Assembly (NCBI GenBank): GCA_965602035.1
Contig: OZ271919.1
Span: 992,001 to 1,056,000, forward strand
Reading direction: 5' to 3'
Length of the DNA stretch: 64,000 nucleotides
Origin: Natronospirillum sp965602035
GTDB lineage: Bacteria > Pseudomonadota > Gammaproteobacteria > Pseudomonadales > Natronospirillaceae
The position numbers and the translations under genes are program-made. The notes below the pieces were generated by a model. It was not told the DNA's origin and searched no databases. It saw only the letters and a program-made list of their open reading frames with translations. Below, one piece after another: positions 1 to 8,541 of this stretch; the stretch's first letter is position 1, and every line of letters begins with the position of its first letter.

Positions 1-1021
1 CCAGTGCGCAGGCCATGAAAGGCAATACCGGCCCCATCGACAGGCGACCGGGCAGCAGACGTATGCCGGTCATGAGGTACAGTCCGGTCAGGGTCATATA
101 GGCGAGGCCGAACACCAGGGACGCATAGACCGTGATGAACAATTGATCCGGACTCGACGCAATCATCGCCAGACTGGCGGCCAGCATCACGAGCATCAGG
201 GCGTGAGTAATCGGCGGGTTGTTGCGATCCGCCAGGTCACTGGCCACTGCACCACCGAGCCCGGCAATGCCGACCGCCAGCCAGAGCCACCCGGTCTGAT
301 CAGCAGGCAATGCACCCAGTGTCACGGCCAGGTCCGGGGCGAAAATCCAGAACGCGGCAGACACAAAGCCCATGGCAAACGCAAACAGCGACAGCCACAG
401 TAAACGCCACCACTGCAGCGCCGTGATCGTCGGCGGTGGTGCGGCGTCGTAAGGGGTCACACGCGAGACAGACGGTATGAAAAACCAGGCGGCGAGTACA
501 CCCACAGCCGCGAGCACTGCGAATGACATGTAGGCAAACCGCCAGGCCCCCGCCATGAACAACACAGCCGGCACGGCGATGAACATGCCCACACTGGTAC
601 CGGCATTCATTATCGAACTCACGCGACCATGCACGGAGCGGTCCACCACGACCTGCATGGCAGCAGTCAGCGCCGGCATCATCAGACCCGTGCAGAGCCC
701 GCAGGCCACCACACCGATGCCAAGCTGTGTCGCATTCGAGGAATCACTGATCACCGCCAGGCCAATCGTACCGAGTACGCCAGACAGAACCGCGGTATAG
801 CGCGCACCGATTCGAACAGCCAGAAGCGGAGCCACGGCCGTGGCCAGCACAAAACTGATCAGGGGGAGCGCACCAATGATACCGATCACAAAGGGTGTCA
901 GCTCGAGCTCATCACGAATTGGCGGCACAAAGAGGCCGAACGCAAACCGCGCCAGCCCGTAGCTGATCGCTATCAGTGCCGCCCCGAACAGGGCAAACCC
1001 GATGCTCGACAGTGACTTCAT
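1..1021 (-). CDS. MFS transporter, YbfB/YjiJ-like (3' part cut by window edge)
   Basis: The minus strand is open from an ATG at 1021 to the left edge (340 codons, no stop seen), so the C-terminus is missing. The N-terminus reads MKSLSSIGFALFGAALIAIS and continues YGLARFAFGLF, a signature I associate with the YbfB/YjiJ branch of the major facilitator superfamily. About ten strongly hydrophobic segments follow, with a polar cytoplasmic loop near the middle (IPSVSRVTPYDAAPPP). The protein should sit in the inner membrane and move a small molecule by secondary transport; the substrate cannot be told. All plus-strand frames here are antisense shadows. A 230-base spacer separates it from the next minus-strand gene, so it is probably transcribed on its own. 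Confidence 0.85.
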   Translation of the reverse strand, partial: MKSLSSIGFALFGAALIAISYGLARFAFGLFVPPIRDELELTPFVIGIIGALPLISFVLATAVAPLLAVRIGARYTAVLSGVLGTIGLAVISDSSNATQLGIGVVACGLCTGLMMPALTAAMQVVVDRSVHGRVSSIMNAGTSVGMFIAVPAVLFMAGAWRFAYMSFAVLAAVGVLAAWFFIPSVSRVTPYDAAPPPTITALQWWRLLWLSLFAFAMGFVSAAFWIFAPDLAVTLGALPADQTGWLWLAVGIAGLGGAVASDLADRNNPPITHALMLVMLAASLAMIASSPDQLFITVYASLVFGLAYMTLTGLYLMTGIRLLPGRLSMGPVLPFMACAL

Positions 1022-1252
1022 GCAGGCTCCCTTTGCTCGGACATTGACTCGGCGACCGGAGCCATCAGCATCAGAACGGAATGACGGTCTGCTGGATCAA
1101 CAATGGCTCGGTGCGTTCATCAACAATACATTTCAGGTCTTCGTACGATGTTGTGCAATACCTGAAGTGATTGTCTGGTCGGTTCCGGTCAAATCAAAGG
1201 GTGAACTCAATTCATGTCGGCCCCGGGGGCACCGCAGCCGATCAACCGCTGC

Positions 1253-2119
1253 CTATCTGTGTTGTTTGGCGCAGTACATGGCATCATCGGCGTGGCGCAG
1301 CAACGTGTCCACGTCCTCTCCATCGGTCGGATAATGCGCTACCCCGATACTGCAGGACGGCAAAGTCACATTACCCAACTCTGCCTCGGCGGGTTGGTTC
1401 AGAACGTCGCGGATCCGGTCCACCCGCTCTGCCACAACGTGTTCAGATTCGCTGCCCGCTGCCGGAATATCGGTCAGAAGAACAATGAATTCATCCCCGC
1501 CCATACGCGCCACAGTATCGGTTTCCCGAATGCAGCTTTCGAGCCGTCGAGCAATGGTGCAAAGCACCCGGTCGCCTGCCATATGGCCATAGGCATCGTT
1601 GACCTCTTTGAAGTCATTGATATCCACAAACAGCAAGGCCACTCTGGTTTCTCTGCGATGCGCCATGCGGATTGCCGAATCCAGTCGATCATAGAACAGT
1701 GACCGATTGGTCAACTGGGTCAGCGGGTCATGATGCGCAAGAAACCGTAACTCGGCTTCGGCCTGAGCCAGCGCACTGACATCACGCGCCACACCGACGC
1801 GGACCTGCTCCTCTTCATACCAGCGGGCTGACCAGAGCAGGTGAACGACGCTGCCGTCTTTGCGGAGAAAACGGTTGCGGAAATCAAGGTGGGATTGGCC
1901 GCTCAGTATTCGGCGAATCGCGTCCTGAGTTGTCGCGAGGTCGTCAGGGTGCATGTATTGCGTGATCAGCGTACCGACCATCTCATCCGACCGGTACCCG
2001 AGAAGGGTCTCACAGGCATCGCTGACAAATAGAATCTGATTGTCGCGATCGACCACGAAAACCGTGTCCAGCATCAACTGAATCAGCTTGGGAAAGATGG
2101 CCTGCAGGTCAATGTCCAT
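1253..2119 (-). CDS. PAS-GGDEF diguanylate cyclase
   Basis: Likely soluble sensor enzyme that makes cyclic di-GMP from two GTP. The N-terminal half is a PAS domain (roughly residues 15-120: DTVFVVDRDNQILFVSD, GYRSDEMVG, then a PAC-like stretch FLRKDGSVVHLLWSA). The C-terminal half is a GGDEF domain of normal length. The catalytic motif is an intact GGDEF, and an RETD lies exactly five residues before it, the position of the RxxD inhibitory site, so product feedback is expected. There is no EAL domain and no membrane segment. The frame is open to a TTG at 2131, but the ATG at 2119 (MDIDLQAIF) is the more ordinary start. It has no close neighbour that would name its pathway. Confidence 0.9.
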   Translation of the reverse strand: MDIDLQAIFPKLIQLMLDTVFVVDRDNQILFVSDACETLLGYRSDEMVGTLITQYMHPDDLATTQDAIRRILSGQSHLDFRNRFLRKDGSVVHLLWSARWYEEEQVRVGVARDVSALAQAEAELRFLAHHDPLTQLTNRSLFYDRLDSAIRMAHRRETRVALLFVDINDFKEVNDAYGHMAGDRVLCTIARRLESCIRETDTVARMGGDEFIVLLTDIPAAGSESEHVVAERVDRIRDVLNQPAEAELGNVTLPSCSIGVAHYPTDGEDVDTLLRHADDAMYCAKQHR

Positions 2120-2259
2120 AGGGCATCGCAATCAACTATCCATTGTTCGATTTTGTTTTCTTGTTGTTCCTCCGAGGGTACTCCAACCTGTGGTTGGCGG
2201 CTAGAGCGAATCACTTTTTGCGGCCATTCGGGTGTGTCAATTCGGGGCTTATTTCTGTG

Positions 2260-2742
2260 TCAGTGCGGACTTGTGGTCGGAACCGAAATATCGAACTGCA
2301 GCACACTCGCCCAGTCGCCGAGTTTGGTATAGAGCGAAATGGCCGCCTCGTCGTCAGGCCCTGTCTCAGCACGACCGAGTATGGCGGATGCTCCCCGGTC
2401 AACGGCGAGCTGTTTCAGGGCATCGAGCAACCTTGTCGCTATGCCGTTGCGCCGATGACTACACGCCACTGCAAAATCATGAATGTAGATCTGGTGGCGC
2501 TCCTGTTCGAACATTTTCAGGTCGTAGGCAGCCAGCCCGCCGACCACCTGGTTATCCTTCAGCGCCACGAGTGCGATGAAGGAATCCCCGCCGAGCAAAT
2601 CCTGCAGATATCGGTCAGAGGGACACTCGCCGGCGTAATTTTTTGGCGTATGGGAAACGTCACTGAACAGATGCAGCAACGCCTTCATAAGATGAACATC
2701 GTGAGTTGAGATCTGGCGAATCTCGCAGTCAGGGCATTTCAC
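2260..2742 (-). CDS. GNAT acetyltransferase resembling AAC(3)-I aminoglycoside acetyltransferase
   Basis: Single-domain GCN5-type acetyltransferase of about 160 residues. The body (FIALVALKDNQVVGGLAAYD, KFEQ-like MFEQERHQIYIHDFAV, HRRNGIATRLLDALK, AISLYTKLG) follows the order and spacing of AAC(3)-I enzymes, which acetylate the 3-amino group of gentamicin-type aminoglycosides with acetyl-CoA. HRRNGIAT is the acetyl-CoA pyrophosphate loop (R/QxxGxG/A). The frame is open to a TTG at 2772, but a perfect GGGAGG (2749-2754) sits six bases before the GTG at 2742, which I take as the start. The family match is from memory of AAC(3)-I sequences. A chromosomal homologue may act on another substrate, so resistance is not claimed. 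Confidence 0.75.
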   Translation of the reverse strand: MKCPDCEIRQISTHDVHLMKALLHLFSDVSHTPKNYAGECPSDRYLQDLLGGDSFIALVALKDNQVVGGLAAYDLKMFEQERHQIYIHDFAVACSHRRNGIATRLLDALKQLAVDRGASAILGRAETGPDDEAAISLYTKLGDWASVLQFDISVPTTSPH

Positions 2743-3013
2743 GGAGCACCTCCCGGAAAAAGGAGAATTCAACTATCCGCCGCCGCCTCCCGTTGGCAGA
2801 CGTAATCCGCAGCAACCAGCAGCCACCCTGCTGCTTACGGTCTCGCAGTCGCACCCCTGAGCCGCGGAGCCGTCGACTGTACCGCCGTTGCCGAAACATT
2901 CGCTTTGATACTAGACCGAAATGGCAGACTGCGCCCTCAGTTTGTCAAAATTCAGGCGGATTTTTCGTCGATTTATTGACTCATATCAATCCGCGAGCAC
3001 TGGCCCCGTGAAC
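2743..3013. other. Intergenic region upstream of the AAC(3)-like gene
   Basis: No gene recognised in this 271-base stretch. It should hold the promoter of the AAC(3)-like gene. The only motif that stands out is the FNR/Anr-like box listed separately. A TTGACA on the minus strand (2944-2949) has no convincing -10 partner at normal spacing. Confidence 0.4.
2976..2989. promoter_or_regulatory. FNR/Anr-like half-palindrome
   Basis: TTGAC-TCAT-ATCAA matches the FNR/Anr consensus TTGAT-N4-ATCAA at nine of ten fixed positions. It lies 234 bases upstream of the AAC(3)-like start and just past the epimerase stop. The match is seen; oxygen control is an inference and the target gene is uncertain. Confidence 0.3.
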
Positions 3014-3940
3014 TCACAGCGTCGATTGATAATCACGGAGACCGTCGAGGAGGGAGAAACCGGCACGAAAGCCAAGTTCACGTTCCGCTGCATCAACATT
3101 CAGTGGGGCCATGGTGCTGGCTGAGTGTGTTGACGGCACCGTTACAGCCAGGCCCGGCTTCAGCGCTTTCAGGGTTTCCGCGAACTGACGGGCGGTGTGC
3201 ACCATGCCGGTGCCGACATTGTAGATACGCTGGGCCGGGGACGCTGCTTCACAGGCCGCCAGTACCGCTGCGGCGGCGTCCTTGCAGTACAGATACTCAT
3301 TGGCGCTGAAATGCCCGGTCAGTGTGACGGTGTTATGCGCCATGACGTCGGCCATCAGATCACGCATGGCCACGCCGATGCCCGATCCGCCCCGATAATG
3401 GCCGGGGCCATAAACCGCCGCCGGCCGGAGAATCACCGTGTCGAGGTCATAGCGTCTGGTCCAGGCGGTAATCAACTGCTCGGCACACAGTTTGGTGGTG
3501 GCATAAAGCCGGTCGCGACCGGTCGCGGCCTGTTCTTCGATACGGTCCGCGGTAATGCGATCACGTGCATACACGCCGAAGGTACTGACGTACACGATTC
3601 GCTTTACACCGGCGAGGCGAGCCGACTCGAGTACATTGAGCGTGCCCGTCAGGTTGATGTCCGCACCGGTATAGGGCTGGCTGTCGAGTGTTTTCCCGAT
3701 CATGCCGGCGGTGTGTACCAGCGCATCAATGCTGTGGTTCTGAAGGGCATCGATCAGTGCCGACCAGTCACGCACATCAGACCGGACCACAGTCAGGTGT
3801 TCGCGCTGTTCGGCCAGGATCTGATGCAGATAGTCCTCATCGGGGGCCACATCCAGCAACACCACCCGGTGTCCTTCCGCCATCGCTTGTTGCGCTGCAT
3901 GTACGCCGATCAGCCCGGCGCCGGTAATCAACAGGTTCAT
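3014..3940 (-). CDS. NAD(P)-dependent epimerase/dehydratase (extended SDR)
   Basis: Soluble nucleotide-sugar-type oxidoreductase of about 308 residues. It opens with the Rossmann dinucleotide motif TGAGLIGVHAA (TGxxGxxG) and carries DVRD, the VHTAGMIG strand, a serine-threonine strand YVSTFGVY and the catalytic YATTK (YxxxK), all in the order of extended short-chain dehydrogenases. RPAAVYGPGH is the usual substrate-side motif. The start is placed at ATG 3940 because AAGGAA precedes it by about six bases; a GTG two codons upstream is the alternative. It sits 30 bases after the amylosucrase on the same strand, so the two may be co-transcribed, but the sugar substrate is unknown. Confidence 0.85.
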   Translation of the reverse strand: MNLLITGAGLIGVHAAQQAMAEGHRVVLLDVAPDEDYLHQILAEQREHLTVVRSDVRDWSALIDALQNHSIDALVHTAGMIGKTLDSQPYTGADINLTGTLNVLESARLAGVKRIVYVSTFGVYARDRITADRIEEQAATGRDRLYATTKLCAEQLITAWTRRYDLDTVILRPAAVYGPGHYRGGSGIGVAMRDLMADVMAHNTVTLTGHFSANEYLYCKDAAAAVLAACEAASPAQRIYNVGTGMVHTARQFAETLKALKPGLAVTVPSTHSASTMAPLNVDAAERELGFRAGFSLLDGLRDYQSTL

Positions 3941-3970
3941 CGCCACTTCCTTCGCGGCCTATGGCCGCTC

Positions 3971-5917
3971 CTACACTTCCGGCTGCAGCCACAGTACCTG
4001 ATACGGTGCCAGTTCCAGCGGATCACCGGATACGGGTTTGCTGTCATTCAGGCGGTCAACCCAGGGGCCCAGCGCAAACTGCGCCTGCAGGTGTCCGGTG
4101 GGTACGGACTGCGGATGCTCCGAGAAATTGGCCAGGCCGAGCAGCTTCTCGCCCTCAAATTGACGCAGGTAACCGAACACGTGGACGCTACCGGTGTCCA
4201 GAATCTGTGTGGTGCCGTGCCCGAGAATCGGCAATGATCTGCGCACGGCCAGAAGCGCCTGAAGCTGGTGGTAAATGCGGCCATGCGGGGTGTCGGTGTT
4301 TTCCCGCAGGGCGCGCTCGTGGTCTCCGATCGGCACCCGGTTTACCCAGCGGCTGTCATTCTGTTTGCCGATCTGCTGTTCGTAGCTGTAGTCGTTCAGC
4401 AGGCCCAGCTCGTCACCCATGTACATGAGCGGTACGCCACCGATGCTGTAGATGATGGCATGCATCAGCCGAATGCGCCGCAAGGCATCTTCCACACCGG
4501 TGTCGTCATGCTCCAGCAGCGCCTTCTCCAGGCCCGCCAACGATGCCAGTTGCCCGGCGACACGACAGTCCCCGGTGTCCTTGTTTTCCTGAAAGGCCAC
4601 ACCCCGGGCGAAGCTGCCGGGGAAACGACCGGTGTAGAACTGATTCAGGAAATGCCGGTGGTCGTTCGGGTTGATGCCGAGCTCCCAGGCAATGCTGTCG
4701 TCGAAGGTCCAGCCGATGTCATCGTGTCCTCGTATATAGTTGACCCAGGCGCAGTCTTCCGGAATGGGAAAACGAGCCTGCAGCGACCGGGTCATGAGAC
4801 GCACCTTGCGGGTGGCCAGGCTGTTCCAGAGCATGGCCATGAGCAGCGGGTTGTAGGACAACTGACATTCGTCATAACCGATGTACTTCACGACCTCGTC
4901 GGGGTGCACGATGGCTTCAGACTTGAACAGCACCCCGGGGGCGGCAATACGGGTAGCCGCGTTGAACGCCTGAATCAGTTCGTGTGCCTGCGGCAGGTTT
5001 TCGCAGACGGTGCCCTTCTCCTTCCAAACAAATGCCAGGGCATCAAAACGCAGGATGTCGGCACCGACATTGGCCAGGTACAGCAACTCGCCGACCATGG
5101 CATTGAACACGGCCGGGTTCCGGTAGTTGAGATCCCACTGGAAACTGTTGAACGTCGTCCAGACCCAGCGCTGCATGTCGTCGCGCCAGGTAAAACTGCC
5201 GCGCCGAACTTCCGGGAAAATCTCCCGCAGCGTGCGGTTGTATTCGTCGGCCTCTGCTTTCGTCTCGAAACAGAAGTAGTAATCGAGGTAATCCGGGTCG
5301 CCCTGTTGCGCACGCAATGCCCAGGGGTGCTCATCGGAGGTGTGGTTGAACACGAAATCTATGACCAGGCAGATGCCCTCCTTGCGCAGCGCCGAGGCCA
5401 GCCGACGGAGGTCTTTCATGGTACCCAGGTCGGGGTCCACTTCGCGGTAATCCGACACCGCATACCCGCCGTCACTGTTCTCTTCCGGCGCCTTGAACAA
5501 CGGCATCAGGTGCAGATAGTTCAGCCCCAGCTCGCGGAAATAGGGAATCTGCTCCCGAAGGCCGTTCAGGTCACCGGCAAACAGGTCCACATAGACCGCG
5601 GCACCGAGCATTTCCTCACTCTTGAACCAGGTGGGGTTCTTCTGGCGGCGCCTGTCCTGCTGGCGCAGGGTCTTCGTGCGGTCCTGCCACGCCTCGAACA
5701 GTGTCCGCAGCAATTGTTCCAGATGGAAGAAAAAATCGTACTGGTCGCCGTACAGGCCGCGCAACAGGGAAAACAACCGCGGGAACTGCGCCATCAGGTT
5801 GGGTTCAAACTCAGCCCACTCGGCATCACTGGCAGCCAGCGTTTTCACACGCGGAATCAGACGCTCCAGGGTTTTGTTGACATCGCGTTCCAGCGGGGTC
5901 GGTTCCATGAGTGTCAT
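3971..5917 (-). CDS. Amylosucrase (GH13 subfamily 4)
   Basis: Glucosyltransferase that splits sucrose and builds alpha-1,4-glucan, releasing fructose. From the ATG at 5917 the protein is about 648 residues, close to the family norm. The catalytic triad is visible: nucleophile Asp in LRFDALAF (about residue 292), acid/base Glu in LFKSEAIV (about 334) and the transition-state Asp in RGHDDIGW (about 399). These sit six residues off the Neisseria enzyme (286, 328, 393). The N-terminal helical domain and the C-terminal beta domain (VHVFGYLRQFEG) are complete. There is no signal peptide, so it is cytoplasmic or released another way. A TTG at 5950 is in frame, but the region above 5917 overlaps a repeat. 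Sucrose phosphorylase is the main alternative and fits the length less well. Confidence 0.88.
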   Translation of the reverse strand: MTLMEPTPLERDVNKTLERLIPRVKTLAASDAEWAEFEPNLMAQFPRLFSLLRGLYGDQYDFFFHLEQLLRTLFEAWQDRTKTLRQQDRRRQKNPTWFKSEEMLGAAVYVDLFAGDLNGLREQIPYFRELGLNYLHLMPLFKAPEENSDGGYAVSDYREVDPDLGTMKDLRRLASALRKEGICLVIDFVFNHTSDEHPWALRAQQGDPDYLDYYFCFETKAEADEYNRTLREIFPEVRRGSFTWRDDMQRWVWTTFNSFQWDLNYRNPAVFNAMVGELLYLANVGADILRFDALAFVWKEKGTVCENLPQAHELIQAFNAATRIAAPGVLFKSEAIVHPDEVVKYIGYDECQLSYNPLLMAMLWNSLATRKVRLMTRSLQARFPIPEDCAWVNYIRGHDDIGWTFDDSIAWELGINPNDHRHFLNQFYTGRFPGSFARGVAFQENKDTGDCRVAGQLASLAGLEKALLEHDDTGVEDALRRIRLMHAIIYSIGGVPLMYMGDELGLLNDYSYEQQIGKQNDSRWVNRVPIGDHERALRENTDTPHGRIYHQLQALLAVRRSLPILGHGTTQILDTGSVHVFGYLRQFEGEKLLGLANFSEHPQSVPTGHLQAQFALGPWVDRLNDSKPVSGDPLELAPYQVLWLQPEV

Positions 5918-5941
5918 CGCAGATACAGGTCCTCGTTTATG

Positions 5942-6046
5942 GGGGGTCAAGTCTTCATTCCGACGGTCTGATTATTACGGTACACGGCAGAGTGAAGCCT
6001 TTACAGCGCCGGGGTTGCAGACCGTCGGAATGAAGACTTGACCCCC
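5942..6046. repeat. 29-bp perfect inverted repeat (REP/MITE-like palindrome)
   Basis: Arms 5942-5970 and 6018-6046 are exact reverse complements (29 of 29), separated by 47 bases. The outer ends read GGGGGTCAAG and CTTGACCCCC. No coding frame lies between them. It resembles the palindromes that REP-associated tyrosine transposases mobilise, though no transposase gene is near. The left arm abuts the amylosucrase start region and the element separates it from the SOS operon. Confidence 0.75.
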
Positions 6047-6071
6047 GTTTTTCATGACCCCCGTTTTTCAT
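6040..6071. repeat. Two tandem copies of a 16-bp unit
   Basis: The unit gacccccgtttttcat occurs at 6040-6055 and again at 6056-6071 without a gap. The first copy overlaps the end of the 29-bp inverted repeat, so it looks like slippage or partial duplication at the edge of that element. Confidence 0.8.
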
Positions 6072-6226
6072 AGCGGCGACGCTAGCATGATTTTTTCTGA
6101 AATGCTCTCTTAATCGATTAAGACCAATCGATTTCTGATGCCCCGGCAGCGGCTTTTCAGTGCTTGACCCGACACCTTATTCGCGGCCAAAGCAATCGGC
6201 TTTTCATCATTTTGCTGGCATCCGGC

Positions 6227-6255
6227 TTGACGACAAACGATTTACTGTATATAAA
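6227..6255 (+). promoter_or_regulatory. Sigma-70 promoter of imuA-imuB-dnaE2
   Basis: TTGACG (6227-6232) and TATAAA (6250-6255) are 17 bases apart, a near-consensus sigma-70 promoter. The -10 lies inside the first LexA box, so repressor binding would block it. Confidence 0.7.
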
Positions 6256-6279
6256 AACAGTTACTGTATATTTAAACAG
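6245..6279. promoter_or_regulatory. Two tandem LexA (SOS) boxes
   Basis: CTGTATATAAAAACAG (6245-6260) and CTGTATATTTAAACAG (6264-6279) both fit CTGT-N8-ACAG exactly, with TA flanks as in strong E. coli boxes. They end 14 bases before the imuA ATG, and AGGAGG (6283-6288) lies between. Two boxes overlapping the promoter predict tight SOS repression. Confidence 0.9.
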
Positions 6280-6293
6280 TTTAGGAGGTCGCC

Positions 6294-7058
6294 ATGACGA
6301 CGCAACAACACTACCAGCCGCAGTCAGACACAGCCATCAATGGCAACACCCACGCGCCGTCTCTGGCCGACGTCATGGCCACCGGCCAGGTCTGGCAGGG
6401 ACGGCACTGGGAACCGGATCAGGCCGAGTCACAGACCACCGGCTTCCGGGAGCTGGACCGCCTGCTCGGCGGTGGCTGGTTGCGAGGCGCCCTCACCGAA
6501 GTGCTGTTTGAACAGGCCGGCATGGGTGAAATGCGCCTGCTGGTGCCGGCACTGGCCGAACTCAGCCGCCAGAACCGCTGGCTGATGCTGTTGGCACCCC
6601 CGATGATGCCCAATGCCACAGCACTGGAAGCCGCCGGTGTGGATACCAGCAAACTGCTGATCGTGCGTCCGGAAAGCGTTCGTGATCAGCTCTGGACGCT
6701 GGAAGAAAGCCTGCGCAGCGGTACCTGCAGTGCCGTACTGGCCTGGCCGGAGGGGCTCAACCAGGCGCAGACCCGGCGCCTGCAACTGGCGGCTGAAGCC
6801 GGCCAGTGTCTGGGCGTGCTGTTCCGCCCCGCCAGTCAGGCGGCACAGCCATCGACTGCTGCGGTCAGGCTGCAGCTGCAGGCAGGCCCCCGTGGTACTC
6901 AGGTAGACCTGCGCAAACGCCGCGGCCGTGTACAGACCACGGAAGAACAACTGGAACTCAATCTTGATGCGCTGACCAACCCTTACCGCCCAGCCGGCAA
7001 CGCAGCGGCGTCTGCTGCGGTTATTCAGGGCCCCTGGGGGCATACGCCGCCGCATTAA
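6294..7058 (+). CDS. imuA: ImuA, translesion mutagenesis accessory protein
   Basis: RecA/SulA-like partner of the ImuB-DnaE2 mutasome. The 254-residue protein carries TGFRELDRLLGGGWLRGAL near the start, the segment where RecA-fold proteins such as SulA and ImuA place their first strand and glycine-rich turn, and later LMLLAPPMMPNA and VLAWPEGLNQAQTRRLQLAA. There is no intact Walker A lysine motif, as usual for ImuA. The ATG at 6294 follows AGGAGG by five bases. It is the first gene of the operon, four bases before imuB, directly behind two LexA boxes, so it should be induced by DNA damage. Family and role rest on both sequence and the diagnostic imuA-imuB-dnaE2 order. Confidence 0.93.
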   Translation: MTTQQHYQPQSDTAINGNTHAPSLADVMATGQVWQGRHWEPDQAESQTTGFRELDRLLGGGWLRGALTEVLFEQAGMGEMRLLVPALAELSRQNRWLMLLAPPMMPNATALEAAGVDTSKLLIVRPESVRDQLWTLEESLRSGTCSAVLAWPEGLNQAQTRRLQLAAEAGQCLGVLFRPASQAAQPSTAAVRLQLQAGPRGTQVDLRKRRGRVQTTEEQLELNLDALTNPYRPAGNAAASAAVIQGPWGHTPPH

Positions 7059-7062
7059 TGGG

Positions 7063-8538
7063 ATGAATCAATGGCTGTATATTCATTTTCCGCAACTGCC
7101 GCTGGAGCAGGCACGCCGTCAGAGACACGCCGAAACACAGAGCCTGACAACTTCACCCGCTGACACACACGAAACGACTGTCGGCGAGGTGGTATTGAGC
7201 GAACAGGAACAGACCGTGCTGGTAGCCAGCGACTCAGCCAGTGCTGCCGGTATCCGGCCGGGCTGTACCCTGCCCCAGGCACACAGCCTTATGCCCGATC
7301 TGCAGGTGTACATGCACGATCCGGCGGGTGTTGAATGGGGCCTTCAACAGCGGGCCCTTACGGCGTACCAGCAGGTAGGTCGGGTGGCGCTGTCACCCCC
7401 TCTGGGCCTGATACTCGAAATCGGCAGCATGAACCGGCTGGTGCCTTCAGGTGCAGAACTGCAGGCATCGCTCGTGGCGGCCCTGCAGGCACTGGAAACA
7501 CCGGAACCGGCCGTGGTGTGGGCCAGTCAGGGCCACAGCCCCCTGATGGCGCGACTACTGGCAGAAGTCGGTGGGCAACCGGCAGAGAGTACCCCGGCCG
7601 CACGCTGGCAAGCCTGTGAAACACTACCGCTGTCTGCATGCGGGTTGCCGGAGCACACGCTGCCAGCGCTGAGAAAGATGGGCCTGCGCAACTGTGGCGA
7701 CGTACTCAGTCTGTCGCCCACTGCACTGGGGCGACGCTTCGGTCCGTCCATACAGCAATGGCAGGCGCGGTTGCTGGGAGAGGTGCCGGAGACTTACCAC
7801 TGGTTTCACCCGCCCCGCCGGTTTCAGCGTCGTCTGACTCTGGAGGAAGACGTGGCGCACCAGAACGGCCTGCAGTTTCCGCTGCGAGTGATACTGGAGG
7901 AATTCGAGCAGTTCTGCCGGCAGACACAGCAGTGCACCGATGAACTGCGTCTGCGGCTGTGGCATCGAGAGCGCCAGCCCACAGAGCTCCTGCTGGGCAG
8001 CGCCCGGCCCGAGCACCGTGCGGCGGCCTGGCTCGGTCTGCTGCGCCTCAGGCTGGACCAGTTGACCCTGTTTGAACCGGTGCATTCGGTGTGGCTCATG
8101 GCCCGGCGGCTGATGGCCCTGAACCCGACGCGGCTCACGCTGTCGGAACAGGAACAGGCGTCCCGGGATCCGTTGCAGTTGCTGAGCCGCCTGCAGGCCA
8201 GGCTCGGCGAACAACGTCTGATGTTCTGCGAACACCAGGCCGACTACCGGCCCGAGAAGCAGAGCCGGGAGAGCCCGGTGCGGCCGGCTGCATCTGGCAT
8301 GAACAGGTCGGTAGCCAATGCCCCGCCACCGCGACCCGCCTGGTTACTGGCGGTGCCTCAGGCTATCGGACGCGACCAGTTCAGTATTGTGCACTTCACA
8401 GAACGCATCCAGAGCGGCTGGTGGGACCTCCAGGGCGTGCGGCGTGATTACTATCAGGCCCGGCTCAACGATCACCGGCTCGCCTGGGTGTACCAGCGAG
8501 CCGACGGCCAATGGTATCTGGCGGGTTATTTCGGGTGA
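7063..8538 (+). CDS. imuB: ImuB, catalytically inactive Y-family polymerase homologue
   Basis: Y-family DNA polymerase relative of 491 residues that acts as the hub of the SOS mutasome, binding the beta clamp, ImuA and DnaE2. The N-terminus is LYIHFPQLPLEQ, where an active Pol IV/V would carry an acidic DMDAFFASVE motif; the missing aspartate and glutamate mark it as ImuB. A helix-hairpin-helix region follows (LRKMGLRNCGDVLSLSPTALGRRFG), then a little-finger-like domain and the C-terminal segment ending WYLAGYFG. It starts four bases after imuA and ends three bases before dnaE2, so the three are translated from one message. Confidence 0.94.
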   Translation: MNQWLYIHFPQLPLEQARRQRHAETQSLTTSPADTHETTVGEVVLSEQEQTVLVASDSASAAGIRPGCTLPQAHSLMPDLQVYMHDPAGVEWGLQQRALTAYQQVGRVALSPPLGLILEIGSMNRLVPSGAELQASLVAALQALETPEPAVVWASQGHSPLMARLLAEVGGQPAESTPAARWQACETLPLSACGLPEHTLPALRKMGLRNCGDVLSLSPTALGRRFGPSIQQWQARLLGEVPETYHWFHPPRRFQRRLTLEEDVAHQNGLQFPLRVILEEFEQFCRQTQQCTDELRLRLWHRERQPTELLLGSARPEHRAAAWLGLLRLRLDQLTLFEPVHSVWLMARRLMALNPTRLTLSEQEQASRDPLQLLSRLQARLGEQRLMFCEHQADYRPEKQSRESPVRPAASGMNRSVANAPPPRPAWLLAVPQAIGRDQFSIVHFTERIQSGWWDLQGVRRDYYQARLNDHRLAWVYQRADGQWYLAGYFG

Positions 8539-8541
8539 CCT

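Noticed and set aside
4268..5971. Plus-strand frame of 567 codons opposite the amylosucrase
   Set aside because: It is exactly antisense to a gene with all catalytic residues of its family, has no recognisable domain and reflects G+C-rich codon bias.
7063..8538. Active Pol IV/V (dinB/umuC)
   Set aside because: The catalytic acidic motif at the N-terminus is missing and the gene is between imuA and dnaE2.
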